64,000 nt of DNA from NCBI RefSeq assembly GCF_001551835.1, contig NZ_LODL01000040.1:112336-176335 (forward strand), given 5' to 3'. Under the pieces are notes generated by a model. That model saw nothing but the letters and a program-made list of their open reading frames with translations, had not been told where the DNA came from and ran no database searches. Numbering within the stretch: position 1 is the stretch's first letter; each line of letters opens with the position of its first letter. A program made the position numbers and the translations under genes. This stretch comes from Dechloromonas denitrificans (GTDB lineage: Bacteria > Pseudomonadota > Gammaproteobacteria > Burkholderiales > Rhodocyclaceae). Below, piece by piece: positions 32,101 to 40,879 of this stretch.

Positions 32101-32656
32101 GCCGGTCGGCGACGGCGGTGGCGACGCGCAGCATCGGCTTGAAGGGTTTTTCGATCTGGCCGTTGTCGACATTCAGATCGAGCGGCGAAAGATAGATCCG
32201 GCCGGCCTCGGCCTGCATCGCCTCGCGGAAGTAATAGCGATCGGCCTTGTTTTGCAGTTTGTCGGCGGGCACCAGCCGGCCCTGGCCATCCCGCAGATCG
32301 ACCCGGATCACTTCCTGGCCGGCCTGGTTGATCCAGCGGATCTGGTCGTAAACCTTTTTGGCGCCCGAAAGATTGATGAAACTGCTTTCCAGCCGGCGAA
32401 TTTCAGCGGAGGCCGGATTGTTGGCCAGTTGCTGCGGCGTCAGGTCACCGGCGATATACGCGATGTCGCCGAGCACCCCGTCCATCTGGCGCAACAGCGT
32501 CGTCGCGGCCAGTCCGACATCGAGCGTTTCCTGGTGCTTGATCTTGTCGAGCCGGTGGTTTTCCTCGCTGTTGCTGTAGAACATGCCGGCCAGCAGGATG
32601 GCCAGTGCGCCGGGAACGAACAGCCTGAGAAATGCGAAAAGCGGGCTACTGGTCAT
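29117..32656 (-). CDS. Large membrane sensor histidine kinase with multiple PAS and GAF domains
   Basis: An 1179-residue kinase. An N-terminal helix (LRLFVPGALAILLAGMFYS) and a second one near 310 (WLFTGLLLLLLGAAIYYLQ) bracket a ~280-residue periplasmic sensor of dCache type (YYFREAMQAEAGRIYLSPLD). Then come PAS (MVGIARTSLDRRWIEVNPAL), a second PAS (GAVYVKDAESHTLFANKRFV), a GAF domain (LTQSSIAFMHFVNDDGDSIE), a third PAS, and the kinase core with VAHELNNPIGFVHSNLGTL, VFMNLLVNAGHAIE and GTGLGLSLSY. The start at 32656 (MTSSPLFAF) overlaps the preceding gene by 11 bp. It shares the unusual HE(I/L)NNPxGFV H-box with the other two cytosolic-type kinases of the operon. Confidence 0.9.
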   Translation of the reverse strand: MTSSPLFAFLRLFVPGALAILLAGMFYSNSEENHRLDKIKHQETLDVGLAATTLLRQMDGVLGDIAYIAGDLTPQQLANNPASAEIRRLESSFINLSGAKKVYDQIRWINQAGQEVIRVDLRDGQGRLVPADKLQNKADRYYFREAMQAEAGRIYLSPLDLNVDNGQIEKPFKPMLRVATAVADRQGNKQGIVVLNYLGDALLKHFVSSGEASGKHLALLNSAGYWLHAPNAADEWGFMFNDASRSLAARYPDSWQRLQAANGQFTDQHGLWTYQSVLPYPAGSGAGVASDDYRWLVVSHLGNDQLAALTRPATNEKWLFTGLLLLLLGAAIYYLQRSQAREREAEKRFRTIFDHAMVGIARTSLDRRWIEVNPALCRLLGYSASELVEKTWAEMTHPDDLKFNEAQYESVIKGKADAYTLEKRFIRRDGSILHAYIAACGIRKPDGALDCFAVVIEDITDRVLADQARDQLVQTLQGFIDHLPGAVYVKDAESHTLFANKRFVNALGLRSEDILGRSPQEIFPDEAGRTMVAEDRRILATGTTETTELAFNGRHYESTKFIIPRDKESPWLGGITLDVTTRHLAELNLALQIKRSAVLLELPKKAEEMAEQAFMQYALECAETLTQSSIAFMHFVNDDGDSIELVAWSKSTLEKYCHATFNNHYPLSEAGLWADAARRKEAVVINDYTSAANKHGLPAGHSDLTRFLSVPVMDGSIVRMVTGVGNKGGDYSEFDIETVQLIANETWRIVRRQRSENALRLATQVVNASPVICFRWAASEGWPVVFVSDNVRRWGYTADQLKAGQPQFAELVHPDDLARVVDEVSRNTAAGLAGYEQEYRLLTAENKVIWVVDRTIVQRDVSGQVEFYDGVLTDITERKTQQLILAETLAQQKKLNKRLEDAGQQLLQSEKMASIGQLAAGVAHELNNPIGFVHSNLGTLDGYLHDLMAIIAAYEKLADTGGVDAQQLAGVHRLMEERDYSFIKQDIFSLLAESKDGLGRVRKIVQDLKSFSRVGEQEWQEADLQQGIDSTLNIVWNELKYKCKVIKEYGDIPHVYCLISQLNQVFMNLLVNAGHAIEKEGSITIRTRRHGDDMVCLEFIDTGKGIAPEHLNRIFEPFFTTKPVGKGTGLGLSLSYSIVERHQGHIEVESQPGAGSTFRLLLPLRPQPTPEKQDSEISS

Positions 32657-35606
32657 TGGCTGGCGGGGGCGGGCTGTGCGGGTGCGTGTCCTTGGCCAGT
32701 CGGAAGGCTTCGCGGATCTGTTCGCGCAGTTGGTCGTCATCCCATGGCTTGGTCAGGAATTTGTAGATCGCGCCGCGATTGATCGCGCCGGTGACCGAAT
32801 CGAGATCGGTGTAGCCGGTGAGCACGATGCGGATGGTGTCCGGATAGAGTTGGCGGACCCGGGCAAAAAACTCGGTGCCCGACATGTCCGGCATGCGCTG
32901 GTCGGAAAGCACCACCTGAACGCTATGTTTGGCCAGGTGTTCGAAGGCTTCGGCCGGCGACTGTGCGGTCAGGATCTGGAACCCTTCGCGGCGCAGCAGG
33001 CGCGAAATCGAGGTCAGGATATGCGGTTCGTCATCGACGACGAGCAGTGTCTGGCCGCTGTCGCGCGGCTTGTCGACCAGCGGCAGCCGTTTGTTGCTGG
33101 CCAGCAGTTGTTCGAATTCGGCGGGCGGCAAGGGGCGGCTAAACAGGAAGCCCTGCATCGCATCGCACCGTCGGCCGCGCAGGAAGTCGGCCTGAGCTTC
33201 GGTTTCCACCCCTTCGGCGAGGACCGACAGGTTGAGGCTGCGCGCCATGACGATGGCGGCGGTGGCAATCGCCGCGTTGACCGGGTTTTCGATAATGTCG
33301 CGGACAAAGCCCTGGTCGATCTTGATCTTGTCGAAAGGAAAGCGCGAGATGTAGGCCAGCGACGAATAGCCGGTCCCGAAATCGTCGAGCGAGAGTTTGG
33401 TGCCGAGCGCCTTCAGGGCCTGGCACTGGACGATGGCTTCCTCGATGTCGTCGATGAAGGCGCTCTCGGTGATTTCCAGTTCCAGGGCGCTCGCCGGCAG
33501 CCGGCTTTCGGCCAGCGCCTGGCGGACGACGCCGACCAGGTTGGCCTGGCGAAACTGGCGGGTGGACAGGTTGACGGCCACCCGCAGGTTGGCCAGGCCG
33601 AGGTCCAGCCATTGCCGGGTCTGCTGGCAGGCGGTGCGCAAGACCCATTCGCCGATCGGCAGGATGAGCCCGGTTTCTTCGGCAATCGGGATGAATTCGA
33701 GCGGCGAGATGGCGCCGAACTGCGGGTTGTTCCAGCGCAGCAGGGCTTCCATGCCGATCATGTTGCCGCTTTCGAGGCTGATCTGCGGCTGGTAGTGCAC
33801 CGCCAGTTCCTGGCGCGTCAGCGCCTCGCGCAGCGCGGCTTCCAGCCCGAGACGGCGGGCCGCATCGGCATCCATTTCCGGCGAGTAGAAGCGGAAGGTG
33901 TTGCGGCCGCTTTTCTTGGCGCGGAGCAGCGCCGTATCGGCGCTTTTTAGCAAGGTATCGGCATCGACGCCGTTACGCGGTGCGACGCTGATGCCGATGC
34001 TGGCGGTGATGACGACCGACTGCCTGTTGATCTCGAAGGGAACTGCAATTGCATCGAGCATGCGCTGGGCGAGGGCGATGGCGTCCCGTTCATGGCCGAG
34101 GCTGCCCATGACGAAGCCGAACTCGTTGCCCGAGCGCCGGCCGACGGTATCGCCATCCCGCACCTGCAGGCCGAGGCGACGGGCGACTTCGACCAGGACC
34201 TCGTCGCCGACCGGTGGCCCGAGCGTGTCGTTGATCAGTCGGAAGCGGTCGAGATCGAGCAGGATGACGGCGGTCTCCCGCTTGAAGCGGTGGGCGCTGA
34301 TCAGCGACTGGCCGAGGCGGTCGGCGAACAGGTTGCGGTTGGGCAGGTTGGTCAGCGGGTCGTAGCTGGACAGGTACTGGATGCGCTCGGCGGCGCTCTG
34401 CCGTTCGGAAAGGTCGCTGAAGATGCCGACGTAGTGCATCGGCTGGCCGTGTGCATCCTGGACGGCCGAAATGCTCAGCCATTCGGTGATCAGTTCGCCA
34501 TCCTTGCGTCGGTTGGTGATTTCGCCCTGCCAGTTGCCGTGCTGGTTGATGCAGTCCCACATTTCCCGGTAAAAGGCCGGGCCATGCGCGCCGGATTGAA
34601 GAAGGCGCGGGTTCTGGTTGATCACGTCGTCGAGGCAGTAGCCGGTGACCTTGGTAAAGGCGGCGTTGATCAGCAGGATGGCGCCCTGGGGGTCGGTAAT
34701 GCAGATGCCGTCGTTGATCCCGGCAAAAACCGCCGCGGTCAGCCGCTGTTCGGCCTCGACCGCCTTGCGCCGGCTGATGTCGGCCATCGTGCCGAGGACG
34801 AGCTGCGGCTTGCCCTCGGCGTCGCGGCGGATGACCCGGCCGCGTACTTCCAGCGTCACCCAGTGGCCGGCCTGGTGCTGCAGGCGCATTTCCGCGAGGT
34901 AAATCTCGTCATCCCCGGTCAGCGCCTCGGCCATGCCCTTTGCCACCGTATCGCGGTCTTCCGGATGGATCAGCGACTGAAATTCGCCGATGTTCGGCGG
35001 ACCGCTTTCCCGGCCCAGCATGCGGGCCAGGGAGTCGCTCCAGCGCATGTTGCCGGTTTGATGGTCGTGTTCCCAGGTGCCGAAGCCCGTGGTGGACAGC
35101 GCCACCTGCAGGTGGGCGTTGAGCTGGTTGTTTTCCGCAACCCGGCGGCTGACCTCCTGTTCCAGCCAGAGTTTTTGCCCGGCCAGCAGGTCGCGCGAGC
35201 GTTTCAGTTCAAGGTGGCCCTCGACCCGGGCCCGCAACACCGCCGGTTTGATTGGCTTGGTGATGTAGTCGACGGCGCCTTCGTGCAGGCCGGCTTCTTC
35301 TTCCGCGGGGTCGGTCAGGGCGGTGACGAAGATGACCGGGATGTCACGGGTTTCCGGCTGGGCCCGCAATTCGGCGAGGACGGCATGACCATCCATGCCG
35401 GGCATCATGACATCGAGCAGAATGAGGTCGGGGCGGGGTTCGAGCCGGGCATAGCGCAAGGCGGTCGGGCCGTTGGTGGCGGCCCGGACATCGACGCCGA
35501 GGGCGCGAATCATTTCGGAAATGGCGCTCAGGTTGTCCGGGATATCGTCGACTGCCAGAACGATCGGTTTGCTGCCGCCCCCTGCTTCCCATTCCGGATG
35601 TCTCAT
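32646..35606 (-). CDS. REC-PAS-PAS-GGDEF(degenerate)-EAL-REC signalling protein
   Basis: A 986-residue cytoplasmic protein with an N-terminal receiver (LILLDVMMPGMDG), two PAS domains (~190-300 and ~310-420), a GGDEF domain (~430-590), an EAL domain (~605-850) and a C-terminal receiver (VVLSDQRMPDMSG). The cyclase signature is RRSGNEFGF, so GG-D-E-F is replaced by SGNEF and cyclase activity is unlikely. The EAL domain keeps MEALLRW, ESAFIDD, LDDFGTGYSSLAY, KIDQGFVRDI and AEGVETEAQ, so c-di-GMP phosphodiesterase activity is expected. The degenerate GGDEF may act as a GTP sensor. Receivers at both ends are rare and suggest input from two kinases. Second gene of the operon. Confidence 0.92.
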   Translation of the reverse strand: MRHPEWEAGGGSKPIVLAVDDIPDNLSAISEMIRALGVDVRAATNGPTALRYARLEPRPDLILLDVMMPGMDGHAVLAELRAQPETRDIPVIFVTALTDPAEEEAGLHEGAVDYITKPIKPAVLRARVEGHLELKRSRDLLAGQKLWLEQEVSRRVAENNQLNAHLQVALSTTGFGTWEHDHQTGNMRWSDSLARMLGRESGPPNIGEFQSLIHPEDRDTVAKGMAEALTGDDEIYLAEMRLQHQAGHWVTLEVRGRVIRRDAEGKPQLVLGTMADISRRKAVEAEQRLTAAVFAGINDGICITDPQGAILLINAAFTKVTGYCLDDVINQNPRLLQSGAHGPAFYREMWDCINQHGNWQGEITNRRKDGELITEWLSISAVQDAHGQPMHYVGIFSDLSERQSAAERIQYLSSYDPLTNLPNRNLFADRLGQSLISAHRFKRETAVILLDLDRFRLINDTLGPPVGDEVLVEVARRLGLQVRDGDTVGRRSGNEFGFVMGSLGHERDAIALAQRMLDAIAVPFEINRQSVVITASIGISVAPRNGVDADTLLKSADTALLRAKKSGRNTFRFYSPEMDADAARRLGLEAALREALTRQELAVHYQPQISLESGNMIGMEALLRWNNPQFGAISPLEFIPIAEETGLILPIGEWVLRTACQQTRQWLDLGLANLRVAVNLSTRQFRQANLVGVVRQALAESRLPASALELEITESAFIDDIEEAIVQCQALKALGTKLSLDDFGTGYSSLAYISRFPFDKIKIDQGFVRDIIENPVNAAIATAAIVMARSLNLSVLAEGVETEAQADFLRGRRCDAMQGFLFSRPLPPAEFEQLLASNKRLPLVDKPRDSGQTLLVVDDEPHILTSISRLLRREGFQILTAQSPAEAFEHLAKHSVQVVLSDQRMPDMSGTEFFARVRQLYPDTIRIVLTGYTDLDSVTGAINRGAIYKFLTKPWDDDQLREQIREAFRLAKDTHPHSPPPPANDQ

Positions 35607-35697
35607 CCCTGCGCTCCGATCATGCCTGTTCTGTTTTCAGCAGTGTCTCTCGACTCGGCGGGCGCGACAAGCGATGGCTTGTGGTGGACCGCTATTT

Positions 35698-38688
35698 TCA
35701 GGCAATTTTTTCCTGCAGCGCCTGCAGCAGTTCGAAGGCGGCGTCGTAATTGAAGCTGCTGATTTCCTGGCGCAGGATTTCATAATCTTCCGGCCAGCCG
35801 GCTCTCAGGCTGGCGGCGAGGCGGGCGAAAAGATGGCTGGCCTCGACATCGCCGCTGGCGAGCAGGCTGGCCAGCCGCTCGAGATCCTGGCTGAGCTGTC
35901 CCCGATCGATGCTGTCCGCTTCCTTGATCAGGCCCGCCGTTGCCTGGCGGGTTTCGGTCAGGTACTTGCCGAGCATCTGGTAGAGCGTGTCGGGATCAAC
36001 CGGCTTGGCCAGGAAATCGCTCATGCCGGCGGCGAAGCATTGCTCCTTGTCTTCGCTGAAGGCATTGGCCGTCAGCGCCACGATCGGGATTTCGCCGCCG
36101 CCGGGCAGGGCGCGAATCCGGCGGGTGGCGTCGAGTCCGTTCATGACCGGCATCTGGACATCCATCAGGATCAGGTCGAAATATGCCTTTTCGAACAGGT
36201 CGACCGCAGCCATGCCGTTTTCGGCGGTTTCGACCTGCAGGCCGGCGCTGCTCAGCAGTTCGCCGGCAATTTCGCAATTGATCGGATCGTCCTCGGCGAG
36301 CAGGATGCGGCCTTGCATCTGGGTCGGCTGCCAGTTGGCGACGACCGGCGCTTCATCGGCCAGCAGGGGGCTGCTGACCCGGCCGAGGCGGGTCGTGATC
36401 CAGAAGGTGCTGCCCTGGCCGGGCGTGCTGTCGACGCCGACTTCGCCATCCATCAATTGCGCCAGGTGGCGGGCGATGGCCAGGCCCAGCCCGGTGCCGC
36501 CAAAGCGGCGCGTCGTCGAGCCGTCGAGCTGTTCGAAGGCATTGAACAGGCGCCCGGTGTCTTCCGGCGCGATGCCGATGCCGGTGTCGCTGACCGCGAA
36601 GCGGCAGATCCAGGACTGCGCATCGCCGACGACGACTTTGCCCGACAGCGTGATCGAGCCCTGATTAGTAAATTTGAGGGCGTTGCTGGCAAAGTTGAGC
36701 AGGATCTGGCGCAGGCGGTTGGCATCGCCGCAGACCAGTCGCGGCAGGGCGTCGCTGTCGATGATGACGCGCAGGCCCTTGCCGACGGCCTGGTCGCGGA
36801 TCAGTTCGGCGACCGTGCCGAGCAGGTCGCGCGGCGAAAATGTATTGTTCTCCAGCAGCAGCTTGCCGGCTTCGATTTTCGACAGGTCGAGAATGTCGTT
36901 GATGATATGCAGCAGGTGATTGGCCGCCGCCGAAACCTTGCTCAGCTTATCCCTTTGCGCCGGCTGCAGCGGGCTTTGCAGCAGCAGGTAATTGAGGCCG
37001 ATGATGGCATTCATCGGGGTGCGGATTTCATGGCTCATGTTGGCCAGGAATTCCGATTTCGAGCGATTGCCGGCTTCCGCCCTTTCCTTGGCGACGGCCA
37101 GTTCATAGGTGCGCTGGCTGACTTTCTGCTCCAGGCGGTTGCGCTGATTGGCCAGTTCGGCCTCGATCCGGCGGGCCTCGGTGATGTCCTCCTTGACCGA
37201 CACGTAGTGCGTGGTTTCACCCTGCGCATCGCGGACCGGCGAAATCGTCGCCCGCTCCAGGTAGCGCGAGCCGTCCTTGCGCTGGTTCATGAACTCGCCG
37301 CGCCAGGTCTGGCCGGCGAGCAGTGTCGGCCAGAGCTCGGCGTAGGTTTCCGGCGGGGTTTGCCCGGAGTGCAGGATGCGCGGATTGGCCCCGATCGCTT
37401 CGGCGGCGCTGTAGCCGCTGGCCCGGGTGAATGCCTCGTTGACGAAAACGATCCTGGCGTCGACGTCGGTAATGATGATCGCCGTCGGGCTCTGTTCGAC
37501 CGCGGTCGACAGCAGGCGGAGGCGCTGTTCGGCGGCCTGCAGGGTGGCCAGCTTTTCGGTCAGCTCATGGTTCAGCGCCTCGATCGCCTGCTGGTCGGTC
37601 AGCGATTGCGCTTCGCGTTGTTGCAGGGCGCTGGTCATTTCGTTGAAGCGCTGATTGAGGACGGCGAACTCCTTCGGCATCTTGGCGTTCGGCAGCCGAG
37701 TCGACAGGTCGCCGCGCGCCACCAGCCGCGCCGCGTTTTCCGTCTGCTTGACCCAGGTTTCGATCAGCCGATAAAGATAGTAGCGGCCGAACAGCACCGA
37801 GAGTAGCGTCAGTCCGGCAAGCACGGCGAGGCGCTGCCAGAAGGCCTGCTCGATCCGCTGCAAAGTCTGGCTGAGCGGGGCGGCGACGCTGGCGACCAGT
37901 TGCTCGTTGGCGATACCGAGCGGGGCCAGCATGAACAGCCGCTCGATGCTGTCGAAGCCGGTCATGACGACACTGTTTTTCCCCTGACGCCGTGCTTCCA
38001 GCAAGCGGGCCAGGCTTTCCGCATTCAACTGTTTGTCCCGGTACAACTCGGGGTCCGGGTAACGGGAGATCAGTGTGCCATCGACGTGGAAGAGCTGCGA
38101 TGACCAGCCTTCTGGCAGGGCCTGGCCAGTCGTGAAGCGGTCGAACCAGGCCAGCGTCACGCCGAGGAAGAGCAGGGCGCGCGGCTTGCCGTCGGCGTCG
38201 AGCATCGGGTAACTGAAGGTGACGTTGTGTTGCTTGCTGACGCGGCCCAGCAGGTATTGGCCGCGGCTGATGCCAGTGCCCTGTATGCCCTCCTGGAACC
38301 ACGTCCGGTCGGCCACGCTGTGTCCTTTTTCGAACGGTTTGGCGCTGCAGAAGAGATCGCCATTGGGCAGTGCGGCGCCGATGTTCGACAAGCCTTCGCT
38401 GGCCTGGAGCATGCGCCTGGCCAGTGCGCTGCAGTCATCCGGCGACAGCGTCCGCATGTTGTCGGCGTTGGCCATCGTCTGCAAGGTCTGGCGGACCTGG
38501 CGCAACGCGGCTTCTTCCTCGATGCGCACCTTGTTGAGCAGCAACTGGCCTTCGCGTTCCAGGCTGGCGTTGGCTTGCCGGCGCTCGCTGCGGTAGTCGT
38601 TGATGGTCAGGCCGACCAGCGGCAGGAGCACCATGGCCAGCACCAGCCATAAACGACTGCTCAGGGAAAACTGGGGGAGGGGCATCAA
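35698..38688 (-). CDS. Hybrid sensor histidine kinase (dCache-HAMP-PAS-HisKA-ATPase-REC)
   Basis: A 996-residue membrane kinase. The N-terminal helix is [17 protein letters not shown], a ~260-residue periplasmic sensor follows, and a second helix ([20 protein letters not shown]) leads to HAMP ([15 protein letters not shown]). Then PAS ([20 protein letters not shown]), H-box [20 protein letters not shown] motifs [10 protein letters not shown] and [13 protein letters not shown], and a receiver with D in [16 protein letters not shown]. The C-terminal ~90 residues are helical without a clear Hpt histidine. It is the first gene of the signalling operon; 91 bp separate it from the next gene, so a second promoter there is possible. 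Confidence 0.92.
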   Translation of the reverse strand: MMPLPQFSLSSRLWLVLAMVLLPLVGLTINDYRSERRQANASLEREGQLLLNKVRIEEEAALRQVRQTLQTMANADNMRTLSPDDCSALARRMLQASEGLSNIGAALPNGDLFCSAKPFEKGHSVADRTWFQEGIQGTGISRGQYLLGRVSKQHNVTFSYPMLDADGKPRALLFLGVTLAWFDRFTTGQALPEGWSSQLFHVDGTLISRYPDPELYRDKQLNAESLARLLEARRQGKNSVVMTGFDSIERLFMLAPLGIANEQLVASVAAPLSQTLQRIEQAFWQRLAVLAGLTLLSVLFGRYYLYRLIETWVKQTENAARLVARGDLSTRLPNAKMPKEFAVLNQRFNEMTSALQQREAQSLTDQQAIEALNHELTEKLATLQAAEQRLRLLSTAVEQSPTAIIITDVDARIVFVNEAFTRASGYSAAEAIGANPRILHSGQTPPETYAELWPTLLAGQTWRGEFMNQRKDGSRYLERATISPVRDAQGETTHYVSVKEDITEARRIEAELANQRNRLEQKVSQRTYELAVAKERAEAGNRSKSEFLANMSHEIRTPMNAIIGLNYLLLQSPLQPAQRDKLSKVSAAANHLLHIINDILDLSKIEAGKLLLENNTFSPRDLLGTVAELIRDQAVGKGLRVIIDSDALPRLVCGDANRLRQILLNFASNALKFTNQGSITLSGKVVVGDAQSWICRFAVSDTGIGIAPEDTGRLFNAFEQLDGSTTRRFGGTGLGLAIARHLAQLMDGEVGVDSTPGQGSTFWITTRLGRVSSPLLADEAPVVANWQPTQMQGRILLAEDDPINCEIAGELLSSAGLQVETAENGMAAVDLFEKAYFDLILMDVQMPVMNGLDATRRIRALPGGGEIPIVALTANAFSEDKEQCFAAGMSDFLAKPVDPDTLYQMLGKYLTETRQATAGLIKEADSIDRGQLSQDLERLASLLASGDVEASHLFARLAASLRAGWPEDYEILRQEISSFNYDAAFELLQALQEKIA

Positions 38689-38778
38689 GCGGGCTCCGGG
38701 GGCGGGGCGTTCGAGTGGCTTCCAGTATTCGCCCGGAGGGCGCCTGCTGTAAACAGCTTATTCGCGGCCGGCACGGCA

Positions 38779-38816
38779 GAGTCCGGCGGTCGACCGGTGA
38801 AAAATGGCAAAAAACC
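38779..38816 (+). repeat. GTCGACCGC intergenic repeat, short copy
   Basis: Contains AGTCCGGCGGTCGACCGGTG followed by AAAAATGGCAAAAAACC, matching the right end of the long repeats. It lies in the 214-bp divergent region between the hybrid kinase and pqqB. Confidence 0.7.
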
Positions 38817-38902
38817 GGCGGCTCGCCAACTCCAGAAAAGCATGAGGCCCAATTCATTTTTCCCTGCAGGCCGGCCGGCGCAGTGCGCGGCACACTGGGG
38901 CC

Positions 38903-39829
38903 ATGAAAATACTTGTCCTAGGCTCCGCCGCCGGTGGCGGCTTCCCGCAGTGGAACTGCAACTGCCGCAATTGCGCCGGGGTGCGCGACGGCAGCCTGCG
39001 GGCCACGCCGCGTACACAATCGTCAATCGCAGTCAGCGCCAATGGCGTCGACTGGGTACTGTTCAACGCTTCGCCGGACATCCTGACCCAGTTCCGCGCC
39101 AGCCCGGTGCTGCAGCCGGGGCGTGGCCTGCGCGATACCGGCATCGTCGGCGTTGTGCTGATGGATGCGCAGATCGATCACACCACCGGCCTCTTCATGC
39201 TGCGCGAGGGCAAGCCGCTCGACGTCTGGTGCACGGCCCAGGTGCATGAGGACCTGACCAGCGGCAACCCGGTATTCAACGTCCTGTCCCATTTTTGCAC
39301 CGTGCGCTGGCAGCCGGTGTCGGTCGTCCCCCCGTCGTCCTTCTCCATTCCCGGGGCGGCGGGGCTGCGCCTGACGCCGGTGCCGCTGAACAGCAAGGCG
39401 CCGCCGTATTCACCGCACCGCGACGACCCGCATCCGGGCGACAACATCGGCATGCTGATCGAGGACGAGCGGAGCGGCCAGCGCGTCTTCTACGCGCCTG
39501 GCTTCGGCGCCATGGAGCCGCATCTCGAACCTTTCCTGGCCGACTCCGACTGCGTGCTGCTCGACGGTACTTTCTGGACCGACGACGAGATGATCCGCCT
39601 CGGTATTTCGAGCAAGACGGCGCGCTCGATCGGTCACCTGCCGCAGTCCGGGCCGGACGGCATGATGGCGTTGCTGGCCCGCTACCCGAAGCCGCGCAAG
39701 CTGCTGATCCACATCAACAACACCAATCCCATTCTCGACGAGGACTCGCCGGAGCGCGCCGAACTGATGCGGGCCGGTATCGAACTGGCCGAGGACGGGA
39801 TGCTTATCGAGTACGGAGAGACCAAATGA
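38903..39829 (+). CDS. pqqB: PQQ biosynthesis protein PqqB
   Basis: A 308-residue metallo-beta-lactamase-fold protein starting [20 protein letters not shown]. The CNCRNC cysteine cluster (PqqB zinc-site region, ~19-24) and [17 protein letters not shown] are characteristic. PqqB is thought to hydroxylate the cross-linked Glu-Tyr intermediate in PQQ synthesis. It overlaps pqqC by 4 bp (ATGA). Upstream lies a divergent gene rather than pqqA, so the canonical pqqABCDE order is broken here. A ribosome site is weak (CTGGGGCC). Function is assigned with confidence from family resemblance. Confidence 0.95.
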   Translation: MKILVLGSAAGGGFPQWNCNCRNCAGVRDGSLRATPRTQSSIAVSANGVDWVLFNASPDILTQFRASPVLQPGRGLRDTGIVGVVLMDAQIDHTTGLFMLREGKPLDVWCTAQVHEDLTSGNPVFNVLSHFCTVRWQPVSVVPPSSFSIPGAAGLRLTPVPLNSKAPPYSPHRDDPHPGDNIGMLIEDERSGQRVFYAPGFGAMEPHLEPFLADSDCVLLDGTFWTDDEMIRLGISSKTARSIGHLPQSGPDGMMALLARYPKPRKLLIHINNTNPILDEDSPERAELMRAGIELAEDGMLIEYGETK

Positions 39830-40575
39830 AAATGGACGATTTGCAGCCGTGGACCGCAGCAGTCTTCGAGGACAAGCTGCGCGCGATGGGCGACCGCTAC
39901 CATATCCACCATCCTTACCAGGTGATGATGGGCGAGGGGAAATCGACGCGCCAGCAGATCCAGGCCTGGGTCGCCAACCGCTATTACTATCAGATCAACA
40001 TCCCGATCAAGGATGCGGCGATCATGGCCAACTGCCCGGAGCGCGAAGTGCGCCGCCACTGGGTGCAACGCATCCTCGACCACGACGGCTTCGAGGGCGA
40101 GGCGGGCGGCATCGAGGCGTGGATCCGCCTCGGCGAAGCGGTCGGCCTCAGTCGGGAGGAAATCATCTCGCAGCAGCATGTGCTGCCCGGCGTCCGCTTC
40201 GCTGTCGATGCCTACGTCAATTTCGCCCGCCAGCGGCCGTGGCAGGAAGCTGCCGCGGCCTCGCTGACCGAGCTGTTCGCGCCGACCATCCACAAGTCGC
40301 GTCTCGACCACTGGCCGACGCACTATCCGTGGATCGAGGCCGAGGGCTACAACTACTTCCGCCGCCGCTTGAATGAAGCGCCGCGCGACGTCGTGCATGG
40401 CCTGCGCATCACGCTCGGCCATTTCAACACCCGCGAGTTGCAGGAGCGGGCACTGAGCATCCTGCAGTTCAAGCTCGACATCCTGTGGAGCATGCTCGAC
40501 GCCATGCTGCTCGCCCATTGCCCGGTCCAGGTCGACGGCTGGGGGCCGTACCGCAAGATGGGTGAGGCGGCCTGA
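39826..40575 (+). CDS. pqqC: Pyrroloquinoline-quinone synthase PqqC
   Basis: A 249-residue heme-oxygenase-fold oxidase that closes the ring and performs the final eight-electron oxidation to PQQ. Signatures include [39 protein letters not shown] and [20 protein letters not shown]. The length fits single-domain PqqC, so there is no fused PqqD domain as seen in some methylotrophs. It overlaps pqqB. The stop is followed at once by a perfect 15-bp palindrome (40582-40596) and then, 120 bp on, by the pqqA precursor gene. Confidence 0.96.
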   Translation: MKMDDLQPWTAAVFEDKLRAMGDRYHIHHPYQVMMGEGKSTRQQIQAWVANRYYYQINIPIKDAAIMANCPEREVRRHWVQRILDHDGFEGEAGGIEAWIRLGEAVGLSREEIISQQHVLPGVRFAVDAYVNFARQRPWQEAAAASLTELFAPTIHKSRLDHWPTHYPWIEAEGYNYFRRRLNEAPRDVVHGLRITLGHFNTRELQERALSILQFKLDILWSMLDAMLLAHCPVQVDGWGPYRKMGEAA

Positions 40576-40581
40576 GCGATC

Positions 40582-40596
40582 TCATGAAATTCATGA
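40582..40596. promoter_or_regulatory. Perfect 15-bp palindrome, possible operator
   Basis: TCATGAAATTCATGA is a perfect dyad about the central base, 6 bp after pqqC and 100 bp before pqqA. It could bind a dimeric regulator controlling pqqA; no promoter boxes are obvious nearby. Confidence 0.35.
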
Positions 40597-40695
40597 GCCG
40601 CTTTTGGCAAATGCCCGGGCGCCGTGCCGCGAGCGCTTCTCAATAATGGATTCAGAAACGGCGCCTGTCGTTTCACATCTACAAGGAGACACACC

Positions 40696-40770
40696 ATGAA
40701 CTGGCAAACCCCCGCTTATTGCGAAATCCGCCTCGGCTTCGAAGTCACCGCCTACGTCTACGTTCGCTAG
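40696..40770 (+). CDS. pqqA: PQQ precursor peptide PqqA
   Basis: A 24-residue peptide beginning MNWQTPAYCEIRLGFEVTAY, with the invariant Glu16-x-x-x-Tyr20 pair that PqqE cross-links to make the PQQ skeleton. The RLGFEVT context is typical of the family. A strong AAGGAGA ribosome site ends 7 bp before the ATG, as expected for an abundantly made substrate. The gene lies downstream of pqqC rather than first in the cluster, and is separated by about 31 kb from pqqE. A large palindromic repeat begins 19 bp after its stop and may stabilise or end the transcript. Confidence 0.93.
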   Translation: MNWQTPAYCEIRLGFEVTAYVYVR

Positions 40771-40788
40771 GGAGACGCTGAAATATTC

Positions 40789-40855
40789 GTCATCCCCGCG
40801 AAGGCGGGGATCCAGTTCGTTGATTTTTCTGGATTCCCGCCTACGCGGGAATGAC
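40789..40855. repeat. Inverted pair of dRS3-like palindromic repeats
   Basis: GTCATCCCCGCGAAGGCGGG at the left is mirrored by CCCGCCTACGCGGGAATGAC at the right, 13 bp apart. The right unit contains ATTCCC-N8-GGGAAT, the dRS3 pattern. A degenerate relative occurs at 42289-42342. Confidence 0.75.
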
Positions 40856-40879
40856 ATATTTGAATAAATCAGCACTTCC

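Noticed and set aside
40582-40700. Sigma-54 promoter for pqqA around TTTGGCAAATGCCCGG
   Set aside because: The GG...GC spacing does not match the -24/-12 consensus.
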